In this document: piece by piece, positions 12,298-23,456 of the stretch
Layout of the letters: every line of letters begins with the position of its first letter
Numbering within the stretch: position 1 is the first letter of the stretch
NCBI GenBank assembly: GCA_900312665.1
Contig: ONZQ02000007.1
Location: forward strand, 1,935,554 to 1,999,553
Direction: 5' to 3'
DNA length: 64,000 nucleotides
Source of the DNA: Cephalotrichum gorgonifer
Taxonomy: Eukaryota > Ascomycota > Sordariomycetes > Microascales > Microascaceae
Notes under the pieces: generated by a model
Told to the model about the DNA's origin: nothing
Database searches by the model: none
The model's input: only the letters and a program-made list of their open reading frames with translations
Position numbers and translations under genes: made by a program

Positions 12298-13455
12298 TTA
12301 CATCTCAATTAAGACCTTTAAAGCGCCATGCTGTGCTGCCGCACCAAACATTCTATATGCATCCTCAATCTGGTGGAACTTGAACTCTGGTAGACATTAG
12401 CTAAAACCCGTGGGACTAGGCAGATGAGATATGAAATTGGCCTGCCTTACTATGAGTGATCAGCTGGCCAGGATTCAACTTCTTTGCTTCAACCATTTTC
12501 AGGAGCATTGGCGTGGTAACTGCGTCGACCAGGCGAGTGGTAATGGCTGCGGGGAGTTTAGCAAATGAAACACTACAGTACCTGTAAATTGTCGATACTA
12601 ACTGATATTCTTCGCCCAGAGGTCGTCCAGAAACAAATCCACCTTGCCACCATGGACACCAATGTTGGCCAGAGCACCACCGGGCGCCAAGAGCTTCTGA
12701 CAGAGCTCAAATGTTGGTCCGATCCCCACAGCCTCGATAACCGCGTCGCAACCCTTGCCTTCAGTAAGTTCCATAGTAGCCGCAATCACGTCTTTGCTAG
12801 AGTTGTTCAATGTAGCGTCGGCGCCCAGCTCGATCGCAACCTTCAGCCGCTTATCGTCCGTGTCGATGACGATGACTCTACCCGGAGAGTATAGCTGAGC
12901 GGTGACGAGTGCCGCGAGGCCGATTGGTCCGGCACCTACGATGGCGACCGTGGCGCCGGGTCGAACCCTGGCGTTGAGGACGCCGCATTCGAATGCCGTA
13001 GGGTAGATGTCGCTCAGGCAGACGAGCGAGGCCTCATCGACGCCCTTCGGAACTGCGTATAGGCTGCAGTCACCGTGGGGGATTCGAACGTACTCCGCCT
13101 GAGTGCCGTCAATCTCGTTCCCCAGGATCCAGCCGCCTGTGCTGCAGTGCGATGGCATACCACTCCGGCAGTTCTCGCACGACGCGCACGACGAGATACA
13201 AGAGATGATCACGGAGTCACCCTTCTTGAAGTGGGAAACCGAACTGCCCACTTCATGTATGATGCCGACTCCCTCGTGTCCAAGGATACGACCAGGGGCA
13301 CACGTAGCGACATCACCTTTGCGAATATGCAGATCTGTCCCACAGATCGTTGTATAAGTCAACTTGACAATGGCATCGGTCGGTGCTAGGATGGTAGGAA
13401 TCGGCCGGTCTTGGAGCTCCACCTTGCCAAGTTGGGTGTAGACGAGGGCCTTCAT
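12298..13455 (-). CDS. Zinc-dependent alcohol dehydrogenase (medium-chain)
   Basis: Three exons on the minus strand (12603-13455, 12451-12546, 12298-12386) give 345 residues starting MKALVYTQLGK. An in-frame upstream ATG at 13494 would add 13 residues; I prefer the internal one because MDR enzymes begin 'MkAlvy'. Visible motifs are catalytic-zinc Cys in CGTDLHIRKGD, GHEGVG with the zinc His and Glu, the structural-zinc set CASCENCRSGMPSHC, LSDIYPTAFE, and the NAD-binding GAGPIGLAA followed by an acidic residue (VIVIDTDDKRL) that favours NAD+. It resembles bacterial and fungal NAD-dependent secondary-alcohol/isopropanol-type dehydrogenases. In this setting it could oxidise a benzylic alcohol or a ring-cleavage product. 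A TGACGTCA element lies about 330 bp upstream. Confidence 0.88.
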
Positions 13456-13785
13456 TGTATTTGACGCAAGACTGACGACTTTTGTAGGTAGCAATAAGTA
13501 GGCAAATTAGTGAGCATCAAGTGTGTGGAAACCAAGATAAGATTTGATCAATAGGCAAGGGCAGGATAAATAGTGAAATGGAAGTTGTTTATGGGAAGCG
13601 TCGGAAGAAGGTTCGCATCGAGGTTAGATAAAGGCATCTCATTATCTAGTTCGCAGGACAGGTACTATTTCCTGCAGCGGAGGGAATTATGCTTAAAATA
13701 TATACTTGGATACAGGGATACACATTACACCATTTAACGTTATCATGAAGGCATCGGCACCTGATCCTGAGGTAATTGGTACGCT

Positions 13786-13793
13786 TGACGTCA
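13786..13793. promoter_or_regulatory. TGACGTCA palindrome (CRE/bZIP-type site)
   Basis: This is a perfect 8-bp palindrome about 330 bp upstream of the ADH start. Such sequences bind CREB/ATF and AP-1-like bZIP factors. A second identical copy lies in the monooxygenase/dioxygenase promoter at 22845. Function here is inferred. Confidence 0.4.
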
Positions 13794-14641
13794 TCTCTCC
13801 AAAATCATGGCAGGACTGTCATAATTTATACAATATATTCTTTTATGAACTAAAATGTTTCCTTATCTTAGACTTCTTCTCTTAATGATTGTTATAAGGC
13901 AGACAGTACTAGGGATACCTTGCAAAGCAGGGGAGGCGAGTAATAGTCACAGCTGTAACCAAAGCCGCGTCCATTTGTTTCAGCTGTTGAAAGACTTGAG
14001 CTTGTCTTTCTCATCAAGCCGGTAGTTATAGCCTCCATATATATTCATTTTAAATACCCATATCTACTAGTGTCTAACCGGAGGTCCGGATTGGTATGTT
14101 TGCTCCCCAAGTGGTGTGAGACAACCCGGCTGCAAACTCCGACCAGACTCCGATCTGGGGATCTGGGGATCCTTGTTCGCAGCTGAGATTAGCAACCGTT
14201 TTGATCCTCCCCACAGGTTGATATAGTTATTTGAGAATGGTATGTCTTTTTGAATCACTTCATCAGTTCGCTTAAGTTGGACATATACAGAGTTGACATC
14301 AGAAAGAGTTCTTTAACCCTGTACTCCTGGAAGCTAAAGACAGGATATAGGATGGAGCCATCGTAGATCTAAATTTAATCTCTCTAGTGATGTGACCCTG
14401 CTAAGGCCAGTGGTAATTTATAGTCTTCGAGTGCAATAGACTGCCTATGGCCTCATAATCTTCCTCTATAATAATACAGGCTCGGTTTTGGCGGTGTAGT
14501 AGTAGGAGTCGCTGCGAAGTCTCATTGACCGACATCGCTCAGCTTGTCCTGCCACTTGTACACTTATCATAAGATTGGGGGTTGAGGCAGGCTCCGCCAC
14601 CGCCACAGTAGGCATCACGCTTCACAACGTCAATTACGCCG

Positions 14642-14669
14642 CCCCATTCCGTCCGCCCCATTCCGTCCG
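14642..14669. repeat. Two tandem copies of CCCCATTCCGTCCG
   Basis: Two perfect 14-bp units sit next to each other, and a degenerate third start follows (CCTCATT). They lie in the 3' flank of the Zn2Cys6 regulator. Each unit contains CCGTCCG, a word that recurs in other spacers of this cluster. Confidence 0.6.
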
Positions 14670-14805
14670 CCTCATTTTTCCTTTCTATTGAATCCCTTTT
14701 TGCCCTTTGGTCAGTGTGCTTACTATTTTAGTGACATGTAGGATAATACTCATATTTGAATGTTAAATTTAGGTGCAATTCCTGTTCCATGTCCATATTA
14801 ACTAC

Positions 14806-17762
14806 CTAGAACGTCGACATGCCTGATAAGATATCCTGAATATCAATAGGGAGATCTATATCCCGCCACCCAATATCGGTTTCATAACGGCCGCCCATAT
14901 TCATGGCCGGAGGGTTGGACGGATCGAATAAAGGCGAGTCCATGGCAAATAGGAGCGGTTCCGCAAAGGACTCCGGCGCTAACATGTAGTTCCTTTCAGA
15001 ATGCGGAGGCAGTTCCAGGGTACTAATAGATGTGTTCAGTCCTCTAGCCACCTCTATTGGAGTTTGTATGTGCTTTGTCGGAGGCAGCGGCTGCGATATC
15101 AGGGAGCCGTTCGCGTCAGCATTCGCTTTCTGGTGTATCCCTTGGTCCGCGTGGGACTGCTTGGGACCGCTGACCTCGCTGGCTGCGGTAGATCGCGGAG
15201 ACCACGGTAGGTATTGAGCCTGGCCACTGCGTTCGCCATTTTCGTGGTGGCTCATCCACGTATTCGTGCTCTTATCCGTAGGCACTTGCAGGGGGTATCG
15301 GTAAGCCATACCCCTACTGTTATTCTGCTCAGCTCCCAGCCCGCAAGACGTGAGCTTGTCGGCCCTCCCGGCCAAGAAAGACTTGGCAGGTTTACCGCGA
15401 TGCTCTTCCCGAGTCTCGTGCGCCGGTAGGGGCATATCGCCTTGGTCGGAATTACAATGGCGCTCGAGCTGGCCCTCGAGCATTTCCAGGTTCTGCCCCA
15501 TGGCTGTCTTCGAGCCCCAGAACTTAACACATCGAGTGTATGTCATATGCAGGACGTAGAAGCGGGACTGGATCAGGCCGGGACTGATGACGCCGGGGCC
15601 GTAGTACTTCCTCACCAGCTGGACCGCCGTTGCCAGCCAGATGGTGCTCGACATGAAGGGGTTAATGTGCCGGATATGATTTTCGGAGCAGCGGCTGACT
15701 ATGATGAGGATGTTGTCTGCGGCCTCGAAGTATTGTTGCACGGACAGGTTGTCCGGGTCTTGAAAATTAGGGGAAGCCTCTCCTCTGGTGTCAGGAGGGG
15801 CGAACTGGCCTGCGCCGATGGACTGACAGGCCTGATGGGTATGGTGGCCAAATAGATCGTACCGATATATCATGAGCCGGGAAAGCTGGATCATCAAGAA
15901 TATATTGTAAATTCCGCAGTGGAGGTTCCGCAGAGACCCCGGCTTCCCGCTGACGGGACCGGCGTCGAAGCTGAGGTATTGGCTGCGGTACCGCAGCTCC
16001 TGGGGCAGCGCCATCACGAAGCACTGAACGGCGTTTGCGAGGATCTCCAGCTTCTGGCGGGACTTGTCCACGGGGCGCGGATAAGAGGACGGTTCTCCGC
16101 CCTTTCGCGCGGACCGCTGGGGAGAGCTGCGGTGTGAGCGGAAGGGCATCCCGTGAGGGCTCGAGATGAGCTGCGCGTCCTTCATGAGGGAGTTGATGAC
16201 CAGGAACCAGGCGATGGGCGACCGGTTGCCCGAGTCCTGCAGGGACTTCCAGCGCTGAACAGGGTCTCGCTCGAGAGCGGAGCTTGGGGCCGGGTGGTCG
16301 CGGAACCAGTCGGCGTCTTCTACAGGAAGAAGTGTCTCCATCTGCCTCCAATCGATACCTGTTGGGGTTCGGCGGACGGTACTGGCGAAGACGTCCATTT
16401 CCCATATGGCCCACCACGCGCGCCGCTCCTCCTCGGCGAGGCGCCACTTGAGGGGATCACCCTGCGCGGCTTCAATTGAGCCCTGTGCATCTACCAGGTG
16501 CAGGTCCAGCTCGTACGCCAAGCGCACACACATGCCGAGCGTCCTCCACGCCCTTCCATGCACGCCCCTCGTCAGTCGGCAGTGCGTTGCGATTATGAGA
16601 GCTTGGACGATGCAGATGGGAGGCGCCTCGTCTCCACAACTTTCCAGAGCCTCGTCGATGAACTTCAAGCTCATGTCAAGAAAGTGGTCCGGATGTCCAG
16701 CCTGTGCCTCCTTGACCGGCTGCATTTCGCTCTCTATCACCGAGTCTGTTTCCAATTGGACGAAGCGGGCCGCGAATGCGACGACGGCTGCCAAGAGCGC
16801 GCAGATCTGGGCCAGTGATGTCATGCTGCCGAGTTTCTCGGAAAAGGACGGCTCGTGAAACAGGCTAAGTGCGACCATGTTCTTAAAATATATCCGAATC
16901 CTATCATCAGTGTAAGTGACAACCCGGGTACGATGATGCGGGAGCTTGCAGTTGTGACTCCTACATGTTTCCTACTGCGGCAGGTGAAAGTCCAAGGGTA
17001 TGAAAGGCCTGCTGTATGAGGGCGTGGTTCTCTGGGCCTGGGCCACCCGTCGTGGATGGTAGAGTCTGCTCTTTATCTGGCGATGACGCTTCGTGGGACG
17101 GGTGAAGGATGAAGGAGAGGTCATGCATGTTGAGTCCCGAATCCCGCCTCCGCAGGCCTCCTTCGCCAGCGTCGGACCCTCTTCGATACTGAAGACGCCC
17201 GTCCTCGTTCTCTCGCACACGTAAAGGGGCACCACTCCGATCCGCGGGATCGAGATATGGACCTGCTTTGGCAGCATCCAGGGATGCGGGCGGTAAGGAG
17301 GCCGGGGATTCTATCTGGCCGGCGTTTGACGTAGAGAGTCGGTAGCGACGTTTCCTTTGCCGCTGGGTAGACCCTGTCTGCCTTTAGCGCCTCTCTTCCT
17401 GCCAAGGTTCTGTTCCGCAAGGGCTCTTACCAATCTTAGGCCCAGGCTTCATCGCCCGGGGCGGATAGTCACAGGCCTGCCCCGTGTTCTCACAGACGTG
17501 ACACACGGGGAAGTTGCGATCGCTAAGATGCCATCAACATCGAAGCAGCGGACAAGGGAGACTCGCCATTGCCCAGAACTAACCATTTCACTTTTCTTCT
17601 GTAGAACCATCAATCTAGTGCCTGAGAAAAGGGCATATTTCCTCGGAAATCAACGTACCTCCGACATGAATGGCAGGAGATAGCCGCGGTGCCATTATGC
17701 CCTCTCTGCTCATCGCCAACGTCTGTCCACGTCTCTGTCCCGTCTCTGGGCGTCGCCGACAT
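14806..17762 (-). CDS. Zn2Cys6 transcription factor with Fungal_trans domain
   Basis: Five exons on the minus strand (17659-17762, 17584-17598, 17431-17522, 16965-17373, 14806-16900) give 904 residues. The spliced N-terminus contains CHSCRRRKVKC, then DRNFPVCHVC and ENTGQAC, a complete C-x2-C-x6-C-x6-C-x2-C-x6-C binuclear zinc cluster at about residues 30-57. GSTQRQRKRR is the basic linker. Residues ~200-560 form the Fungal_trans middle homology region (FKNMVALSLFHEPSF, GRAWRTLGMCVRLAYELDL, EEERRAWWAIWEMDVFAS). The acidic, Pro/Ser-rich C-terminus is a likely activation region. The second exon is only 15 nt and encodes part of the zinc cluster. The gene sits between ADH and the ring-cleavage genes, so it is the obvious pathway-specific regulator, probably inducer-responsive. 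Confidence 0.9.
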
Positions 17763-18152
17763 GCCGGAAACCGAGATGTCCTGGTCTAGGTCGGGAAACT
17801 GACGGGAACTAAAGATGGGCGAAGATGACCCGAGGCTAGGGGAGAGGCTGGGGCGAAAAGGGACGCTTAACTGACACGAACTGGTGCTACGACTTGGTGG
17901 ACGGGGCGGGGGGCGGGGAAATCTGGGGTCAAGCGCCCTCAACCCCACGAAACCCATACTCCATGCATTTGTAAACCTGGGTGTGGTAAGGATCATGGTT
18001 ACTAGTTCGATAGTTGGCCCACCGCTTCATGCAAGCTAGCTAGAAGCTAACTACATTAGTCTTATGATGTACATGCAGACTCCCCACCTGAGTTCCCCCG
18101 AAATCCGACCGAGCAAGGGCGGAGTCCGTCCGCCATCCTCCCAATCGCGTCT
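17763..18152. other. Regulator promoter / FAH-gene 3' flank
   Basis: This 390-bp spacer lies between two minus-strand genes. It contains TCCGTCCGCC at 18125-18134, related to words in the other cluster promoters. No gene was seen. Confidence 0.4.
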
Positions 18153-19248
18153 CTACTCAAAGTAGACTGTGTTAATCAGTGTGCCAATACCCTCGATTTC
18201 AACCCGTATATCGTCCTGCTCCTTGAGCGAAATCTTTGGGTCCCGCATTGCCCCAATCCCAGGCCCGGTGCCCGTCATGATGATGGTGCCTCGCTCCAGA
18301 GTCGTGCCTTGGGAGAGGAAGGAAATGGTGGATGCGATGTCGAAGATCATCTCGCTATTGTTTAGCCCCTGCGTCAGCTCTAGTGTGGACGGACGAGGTA
18401 CGAACCCTGACTACAGTGGCACCTACCTGGTATTGCTGTCTTGCACTGTCTCGCCACCCAAGATGGCCTTGATGCGCAGCTTATGTGGGTGGGGTATAGC
18501 TGACGGTGCGACGAGAGCTGGCCCGATTGGACAAGAGCCGTCGAGTCCTGGAAATCATTAGCGCCCTATACTAACTATGGGCTGAGGTATCTCGACCCGG
18601 GCATATGACCTGCCGACTCACCTTTTGAGAAGCACCACTGGCTGTTCTTGAACTGCTGGGTTCGTGCGCTGACATCGTTGCTGCACGTATACCCCAGCAC
18701 ATAATCCATCGCTCTCTCCCTCGGAATGTCCCGCCCGGTTTTCGAGATGACGATGGAGAGCTCCGCCTCGTAGTCGCTCGATCCGTCCTGCGCGACCGCG
18801 GGGATGTTGATCTTGGCTGGGGCGGGGCCGTTCAGGGCGGTCCGGGGCTTTATGAAGAGGACGGGCACGTCGGGGATGGGCATGTTGGCCTCCCTTGCGT
18901 GGTCGCGATAGTTGAGACCGAGACACCGGATAATTGGCACCTCGTCTAAACTTAGCGGGGCAAGAAGCTGTGATGAAAAAAAAAAGACTGTATCTCAGCA
19001 CGGCACTCTTCTTTTTGCTATGTTTATTTGAGTTGGTCGTCGTGGTTCCTCACCTGTGAGATGGTCATAGTTTTATCCGTAACCACGCCGTCGAAGGCGG
19101 TGCCCTTGATCAAGTTTACCGTGACCTTGGTGCCCTTTTCAAGAGCAAGGCCAACGTCGGGCAATTTCTTTGCGTCAACCTGGCCCAGATGAGCCTGGCC
19201 GTCTTCCTCTGCTATGAACCGCACGAGGTGCGTCCAATTCGGCGACAT
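18153..19248 (-). CDS. Fumarylacetoacetate hydrolase (FAH) family hydrolase/isomerase
   Basis: Four exons on the minus strand (19054-19248, 18622-18967, 18427-18547, 18153-18354) give 287 residues. The first exon is the small N-terminal domain (MSPNWTHLVRFIAEEDG). The catalytic domain follows: CLGLNYRDHAREANMP, metal-binding glutamates in DYEAELSIVI, GYTCSNDVSARTQQ with the metal-binding Asp, GSCPIGPALV, VQDSNTSEMIFD (formed by the third splice) and TGTGPGIGAMR. Length and domain order fit the fungal FAH-like proteins related to acylpyruvase, fumarylpyruvate hydrolase and HpcE/MhpD-type enzymes. These hydrolyse, isomerise or decarboxylate 2-oxo acids made by aromatic ring cleavage. With a ring-cleavage dioxygenase about 4 kb away it is the natural downstream step. 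The exact reaction cannot be told from sequence. Confidence 0.87.
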
Positions 19249-20487
19249 GATTCTTGGATTCTTAGAAGAAGGGGGGGAACAACAGGACGAAACGAATTTT
19301 AATACCTCTTGGTACGTCGTGTGGTCGGAGATCCAATGATGCCGTATAAGGTGGTTCCTGACGTGGGAGAATTCTGAAGCCAGAAAGAAGGATATTATAT
19401 GTTCGTTCGGACAAGTATTTCCACTTGTGTTAGACCGGCCTTTCCGAAAATGTGAGGGTGTGTTTGTTACTCAGAAATCTGACCGACGCCATGCCAAGGA
19501 CCGGACCCGACTTTCTGTTTCGCGCCTATGTAATCTACCGTAACTTCGGAATTTTTGTCTGAGTTACCCTCGCACTTTTGGCACGTACGAGGTATCGAAA
19601 ATCGACCGATCTTGACCCGAGCACCCGTATTCCGGCCTCGCACCCACTCTCGGCATCTAGTTCCCGGGCTCAACCTCGCCCCGCCCCTAAAGTCGCACCG
19701 CTGATCCCGGTCGGTGCAGAATTGTGGGGACTGGGGAAATACACACCGGAGTTCGTCGTGGGAGTTCGGAAACATGCCGGAGTTCGTCCGCAGGGAGTCC
19801 CTCGGCAGTTAAACCAGCAGATTATACTGCTACGATCGAGGCTGTTTCGAACGGGACACTTGGGCCCACGCACGCATGCGGCCTGTGCAGAATCATAGCT
19901 AAAACGATCCCAGATCATGAATTCAGAACAGCCCTTCCGTCGTGGTCGTATATAACTATAGCAGGCCAAGTGTGCATGTGTATATACCATGCGGAAGGCT
20001 CTGGCCGCGAGGATGTACTTATTTTACACTTACGCTACACGTCTTAGAACAGAACGGGTCGACGAAACCCGAATATGATTTATGTGCTACACTTTGATTA
20101 TCAGACCAAAAACATAAGCAGGCTTCTACCAAGACTCATGCGACGCAACTTGACTTAAAAATGAGATTAGATGGTAGCGTATATCTCAAATCATCCTCTA
20201 CTCCTCCAAGGCGTAAAAGCTCGCCAGGCTCCACGAAGGGCTTGAACACAAGGCCCCCTACACTTACTACTCGGCAGGACGGTCGGGACATATACAAAGA
20301 CGGAGACGGGCCAAAACACAGAAGTCTACAACACGAGACAGTCTGTGTATACACAGAAGTAGTAATCTCTGTCTAGAAGTGTTTGATTCTTATTGCATAG
20401 ATGGGAATTGAGATGAGAACAGGGAGAGAGAACATGATCACCAGACGCAATAATCATCCATCCCGGATTCGGCCCTCCTTTCCGTTC
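19249..20487. other. Spacer: FAH-gene promoter and monooxygenase 3' flank
   Basis: This 1.2 kb has no supported gene; the overlapping short open frames look random. Its middle carries the GGAGTTCG repeats listed separately. Confidence 0.4.
19746..19791. promoter_or_regulatory. Triple GGAGTTCG repeat, putative regulator-binding region
   Basis: CCGGAGTTCGTC occurs at 19746-19757 and again at 19777-19788, 31 bp apart. A related GGGAGTTCGGA lies between them. The second copy runs into TTCGTCCGC, a word shared with the dioxygenase promoter. CGG-type triplets in repeated blocks are typical of Zn2Cys6 targets. It lies about 500 bp upstream of the FAH-family gene. Confidence 0.35.
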
Positions 20488-22711
20488 CTAAGCCCCCGGG
20501 AATCCCAAGACGGAGCGCATAACTTGGGTCAGCCTCTTGGTGCAGACATCGTCGCTACCGAGCACTTCGTGAGCGCGCCAGGCGACGAACCGGTCCGGCC
20601 GCACGAGAACCGCGCCCGACTCATCTACGCCGCACAGAGACTCCCAATCGAAATAGACATCCTCCCAGTCCTGGCGGTAGCCGATCGAGTGGGCCTCGAT
20701 CGGAACGCCCATGTCGGCCGAGATTCTCTTGACCGCCGCCTTCCACGCGTCGCCGCCTATACCCGTGAATAGTACAAAGCGCCCGTGACCAGCAATGTCG
20801 ATAGTCGAAGTAGGGGTGGTCGGAACAGCCTTGTTTAGCCACACGTGCGGTAGACGGGAGCCCGGGTACGTGTTGGGCTCGTAGTAGTACACGGGGTCGC
20901 TGGCGGCACGCCCGGGTGGGCTAAACCGCTCCTTCTCATCACCGCCGTAGATTGCCCTGCCGGAGTAGTGCTGGCCCATCTCGATACCGAGACCATGGAA
21001 CTCGTGTCCTACGCCATTTATGGCTTTACGGAGGGCGCGGCGTCGCTTTTTACCTTCTGTACTGTACTCCGAGAGCTCACGGAACATTTTTCGACGCTCT
21101 GAGATGTCGGGAGGCAGAGCACCGAGCGCGTCCCAAACATGAACGTGGTCGCGGAAGGCCTGGTTCGCCCGCGCGATTATTTCCACTCCGACAGGCTGAC
21201 GCTCTACACTGTAAGTATCGAGCAAGGAAGGCGAAGCCAGTCCCCGATGCACATAGGCGAGCTTCCAAGCAAGGTTGAAGGCGTCCTGGATACAGGTATT
21301 CGACCCGAGACCGTTGAATGGCGGGTGGCGATGGACTGCGTCTCCGAGACAGAATCTAATGGGTAGCTGGTCAGCAAAGCAAAAGCACCCCGAGAACGAG
21401 ACTGCCACTTACATGCTATCGCCCACGGAATAGTTCTCGGCAACGATCTCATTGATAAACCACTTGGAGACGTTTAGGATCTCGGCAGGCGTATCATCCC
21501 CAATCAACTCGCGTACACGTTTCAGGTACTGCTCCTCAGTTGGCTGGACGCTGCTGTCCCAGTCCTGGTCCGGAAAGAGGATAAACATCCACTCATCCCA
21601 AGCCTTCACCATGCGGATAAGACCCATGTACCCAAATTCGGGATGCTCACAATCTGGCTGGATAATCCAGTGCAGGTTGCCTTTGCGTGAAGCAACCAGG
21701 TGAGACAAGTCGGCTTTGACGAGCACATTGATGGCGACACCCTGTCCCGGCTTCCGGATGAGCGGGATTCCAAGCTGCTTCATCACCCGGCTCTGCGCCC
21801 CATCTGCGCCCAAGAGGTATTTGGCGCGGATCTTGTACTCGAGATTCGACACCTTGTCTCGAACCGATGCCGTGATGAGCTTCGTCTTGGGGTCCTTGGT
21901 AAAGGACTCCAAAGAGGTGTTGAAGCGTACCTTGAACCCCGACTGTGCCGCTCGGCGGACGAGGATGGGCTCGAGGAGAGTTTGTGGGAGGTCGACTGGG
22001 TTGCACGGACTGGCCAATTCATAGTCGCCCTACGAAGCCAATAATATTAAGCCGCCCTTCGCTGCAGTCATCAGGTGCGAGAAGTAGGTAGGATGTGGCT
22101 CACCTTGCGCTTGGGATTGTGGCCCCAAGAGTATGTTCGCGCATATTCTTCGCCGGCCATGCTGTGGCACCACCTTGTGTGCATCATTGAACTCCCATCT
22201 GTGGATACTTGATCGATTTCCCGATCCAGCCCAATGTCACGTAGACATTCTATGAAATCAGTGGGCCAGATGGTTAGCTGCGGACCCTTGCTGCACGTCT
22301 GGAGAGAAAGACGGGGAGGGGGTCGGGTCGACCAACCTAACGCAGCCATATTGGTGATATGTGCCCGTGGCGTGTCGGCAGTGCTTGGTGCCGCACCAAT
22401 CATGGTCCCCTTTAGACCTTTATGCGTCAAGCTGGTCAGTGAGGGAGGAAACTTTCTCAAGTGCCTGGGAGTTAGATTGCATAAAGCTTACCATGCGAGC
22501 CGAGAAAGCAGGCAAGCGAAGCTCCCGCCGGACCACAACCGACTATCAGGAAGTCTGTCTCGACATGGCAAACATCGTGGTCGCTAAAAGCGGTTTTATT
22601 CACTTGGGCGTGTGTTTGCCCGGTAGGCGGATGTGTCGAGGCCTCGACCCCGTTTCCGTCAGGGGCATGGGTACCGTTGATGCCATTAGCTGTATCTTGG
22701 TGCGAGGGCAT
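20488..22711 (-). CDS. FAD-dependent phenol-type monooxygenase (TfdB/phenol hydroxylase-like)
   Basis: Five exons on the minus strand (22492-22711, 22337-22417, 22104-22249, 21413-22029, 20488-21355) give 643 residues. After an N-terminal extension of ~50 residues comes the FAD-binding FLIVGCGPAGASLACFLG. RAHITNMAALECLRDIGL is formed across splice two. GADGAQSRVMKQLGI is the conserved DG motif, and FCLGDAVHRHPPFNGLGSN the GD motif contacting FAD ribose. DLPQTLLEPIL is typical of the 2,4-dichlorophenol/phenol hydroxylase group. The C-terminal ~170 residues form the thioredoxin-like phenol-hydroxylase domain. It should hydroxylate a phenolic ring ortho to OH using NAD(P)H and O2, giving a catechol. 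It diverges from the extradiol dioxygenase, which would take that catechol. No truncation was seen. Confidence 0.9.
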
Positions 22712-23456
22712 GGCGCCGTTGGTGACTCTCCTGGGATCTCCTTCCGGGTCACTTGGTATTAGAAAAAAGGTGGCAAGCAGTTCACAGTCCCCCTTGCGGT
22801 AAACAGCTCAGTAAACAGGTCGTGATATGCAAAGTCGTCTTTTTTGACGTCAGGGATAAAGGAAGATATTACGGCTTCTTTTCTTATCGTTTTCTATGCT
22901 GCTACCCCTCGCGAAACACAAACAGATCGATGTGGACGTTGGGGTGTGCATGAAGCTAGCTAGCTAATGCCGAGCAGATTAGTGCGTCCTGTAGAAATAC
23001 ACCGAAATTCGTCCGCCCGAACCGAGCCCGTATACGACCTCGTACCGCAAACGCATCATTCTCTCTGATTTGCAACCCTTGGCATGGAATGCATAGCAGG
23101 AAGGGGATAACCGACAGGGTACCCGGCATTCAACGCTCTCGGTGGTCGAGGCCGCGTCCCTGTTCCACGCATTGGGATTCGACGAGCGCTTGTGTCGTGT
23201 GACATCCGTCTCTATCCATATCCCCCATTGCCGGATCCACAAGGGGTGTTCGGTTCGCGGGGCGGATAATACATTGTGGCGAGCTTTTGTTGGGTTAGAT
23301 ACAACACTGTGATGTATTCGATAGTTAAATACGTGTTTACGGACAACATAACACGAATCCGGAGCGATAAAATTTCGAACAACATTCACTACATACATTT
23401 CCAGCCAATTAATTACGCTTCACCCATCATACTCACCTTGACCACTTCTCCACACA
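22712..23456. promoter_or_regulatory. Bidirectional promoter, monooxygenase / dioxygenase
   Basis: The 745-bp region between the divergent starts of the two central catabolic genes drives both. It holds a TGACGTCA at 22845, AATTCGTCCGCCC near 23007, and GCTAGCTAGCTA near 22954. A shared promoter implies coordinated induction. Confidence 0.6.
22845..22852. promoter_or_regulatory. TGACGTCA palindrome (CRE/bZIP-type site)
   Basis: This is a perfect copy of the element found upstream of the ADH gene, here in the shared promoter about 130 bp from the monooxygenase start. Confidence 0.4.

Larger units (their letters stand above)
13456..14805. other. Spacer between ADH promoter and regulator 3' end
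   Basis: This 1.35 kb holds the ADH promoter and the 3' flank of the Zn2Cys6 regulator. It is moderately AT-rich with no supported gene. Two regulatory-looking elements are listed separately. Confidence 0.4.

Noticed and set aside
13456..13494. Upstream ATG of the alcohol dehydrogenase (MLPTKVVSLASNT)
   Set aside because: Family members start at MKALVY; the extension has no targeting signal, though it cannot be fully excluded.
15791..16447. 218-codon minus-strand frame overlapping the regulator
   Set aside because: It is Pro/Arg-rich, in another frame of the same strand as a well supported exon, with no domain.
15001..16858. Several plus-strand open frames (e.g. 15442-15855, 16406-16858)
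   Set aside because: They are antisense shadows of the GC-rich Fungal_trans regulator exon, which has full family motifs on the minus strand.
22071..22460. 129-codon minus-strand frame starting in the monooxygenase
   Set aside because: It reads through true introns 2 and 3; splicing at 22337/22249 restores the conserved NMAALECLRDIGL.
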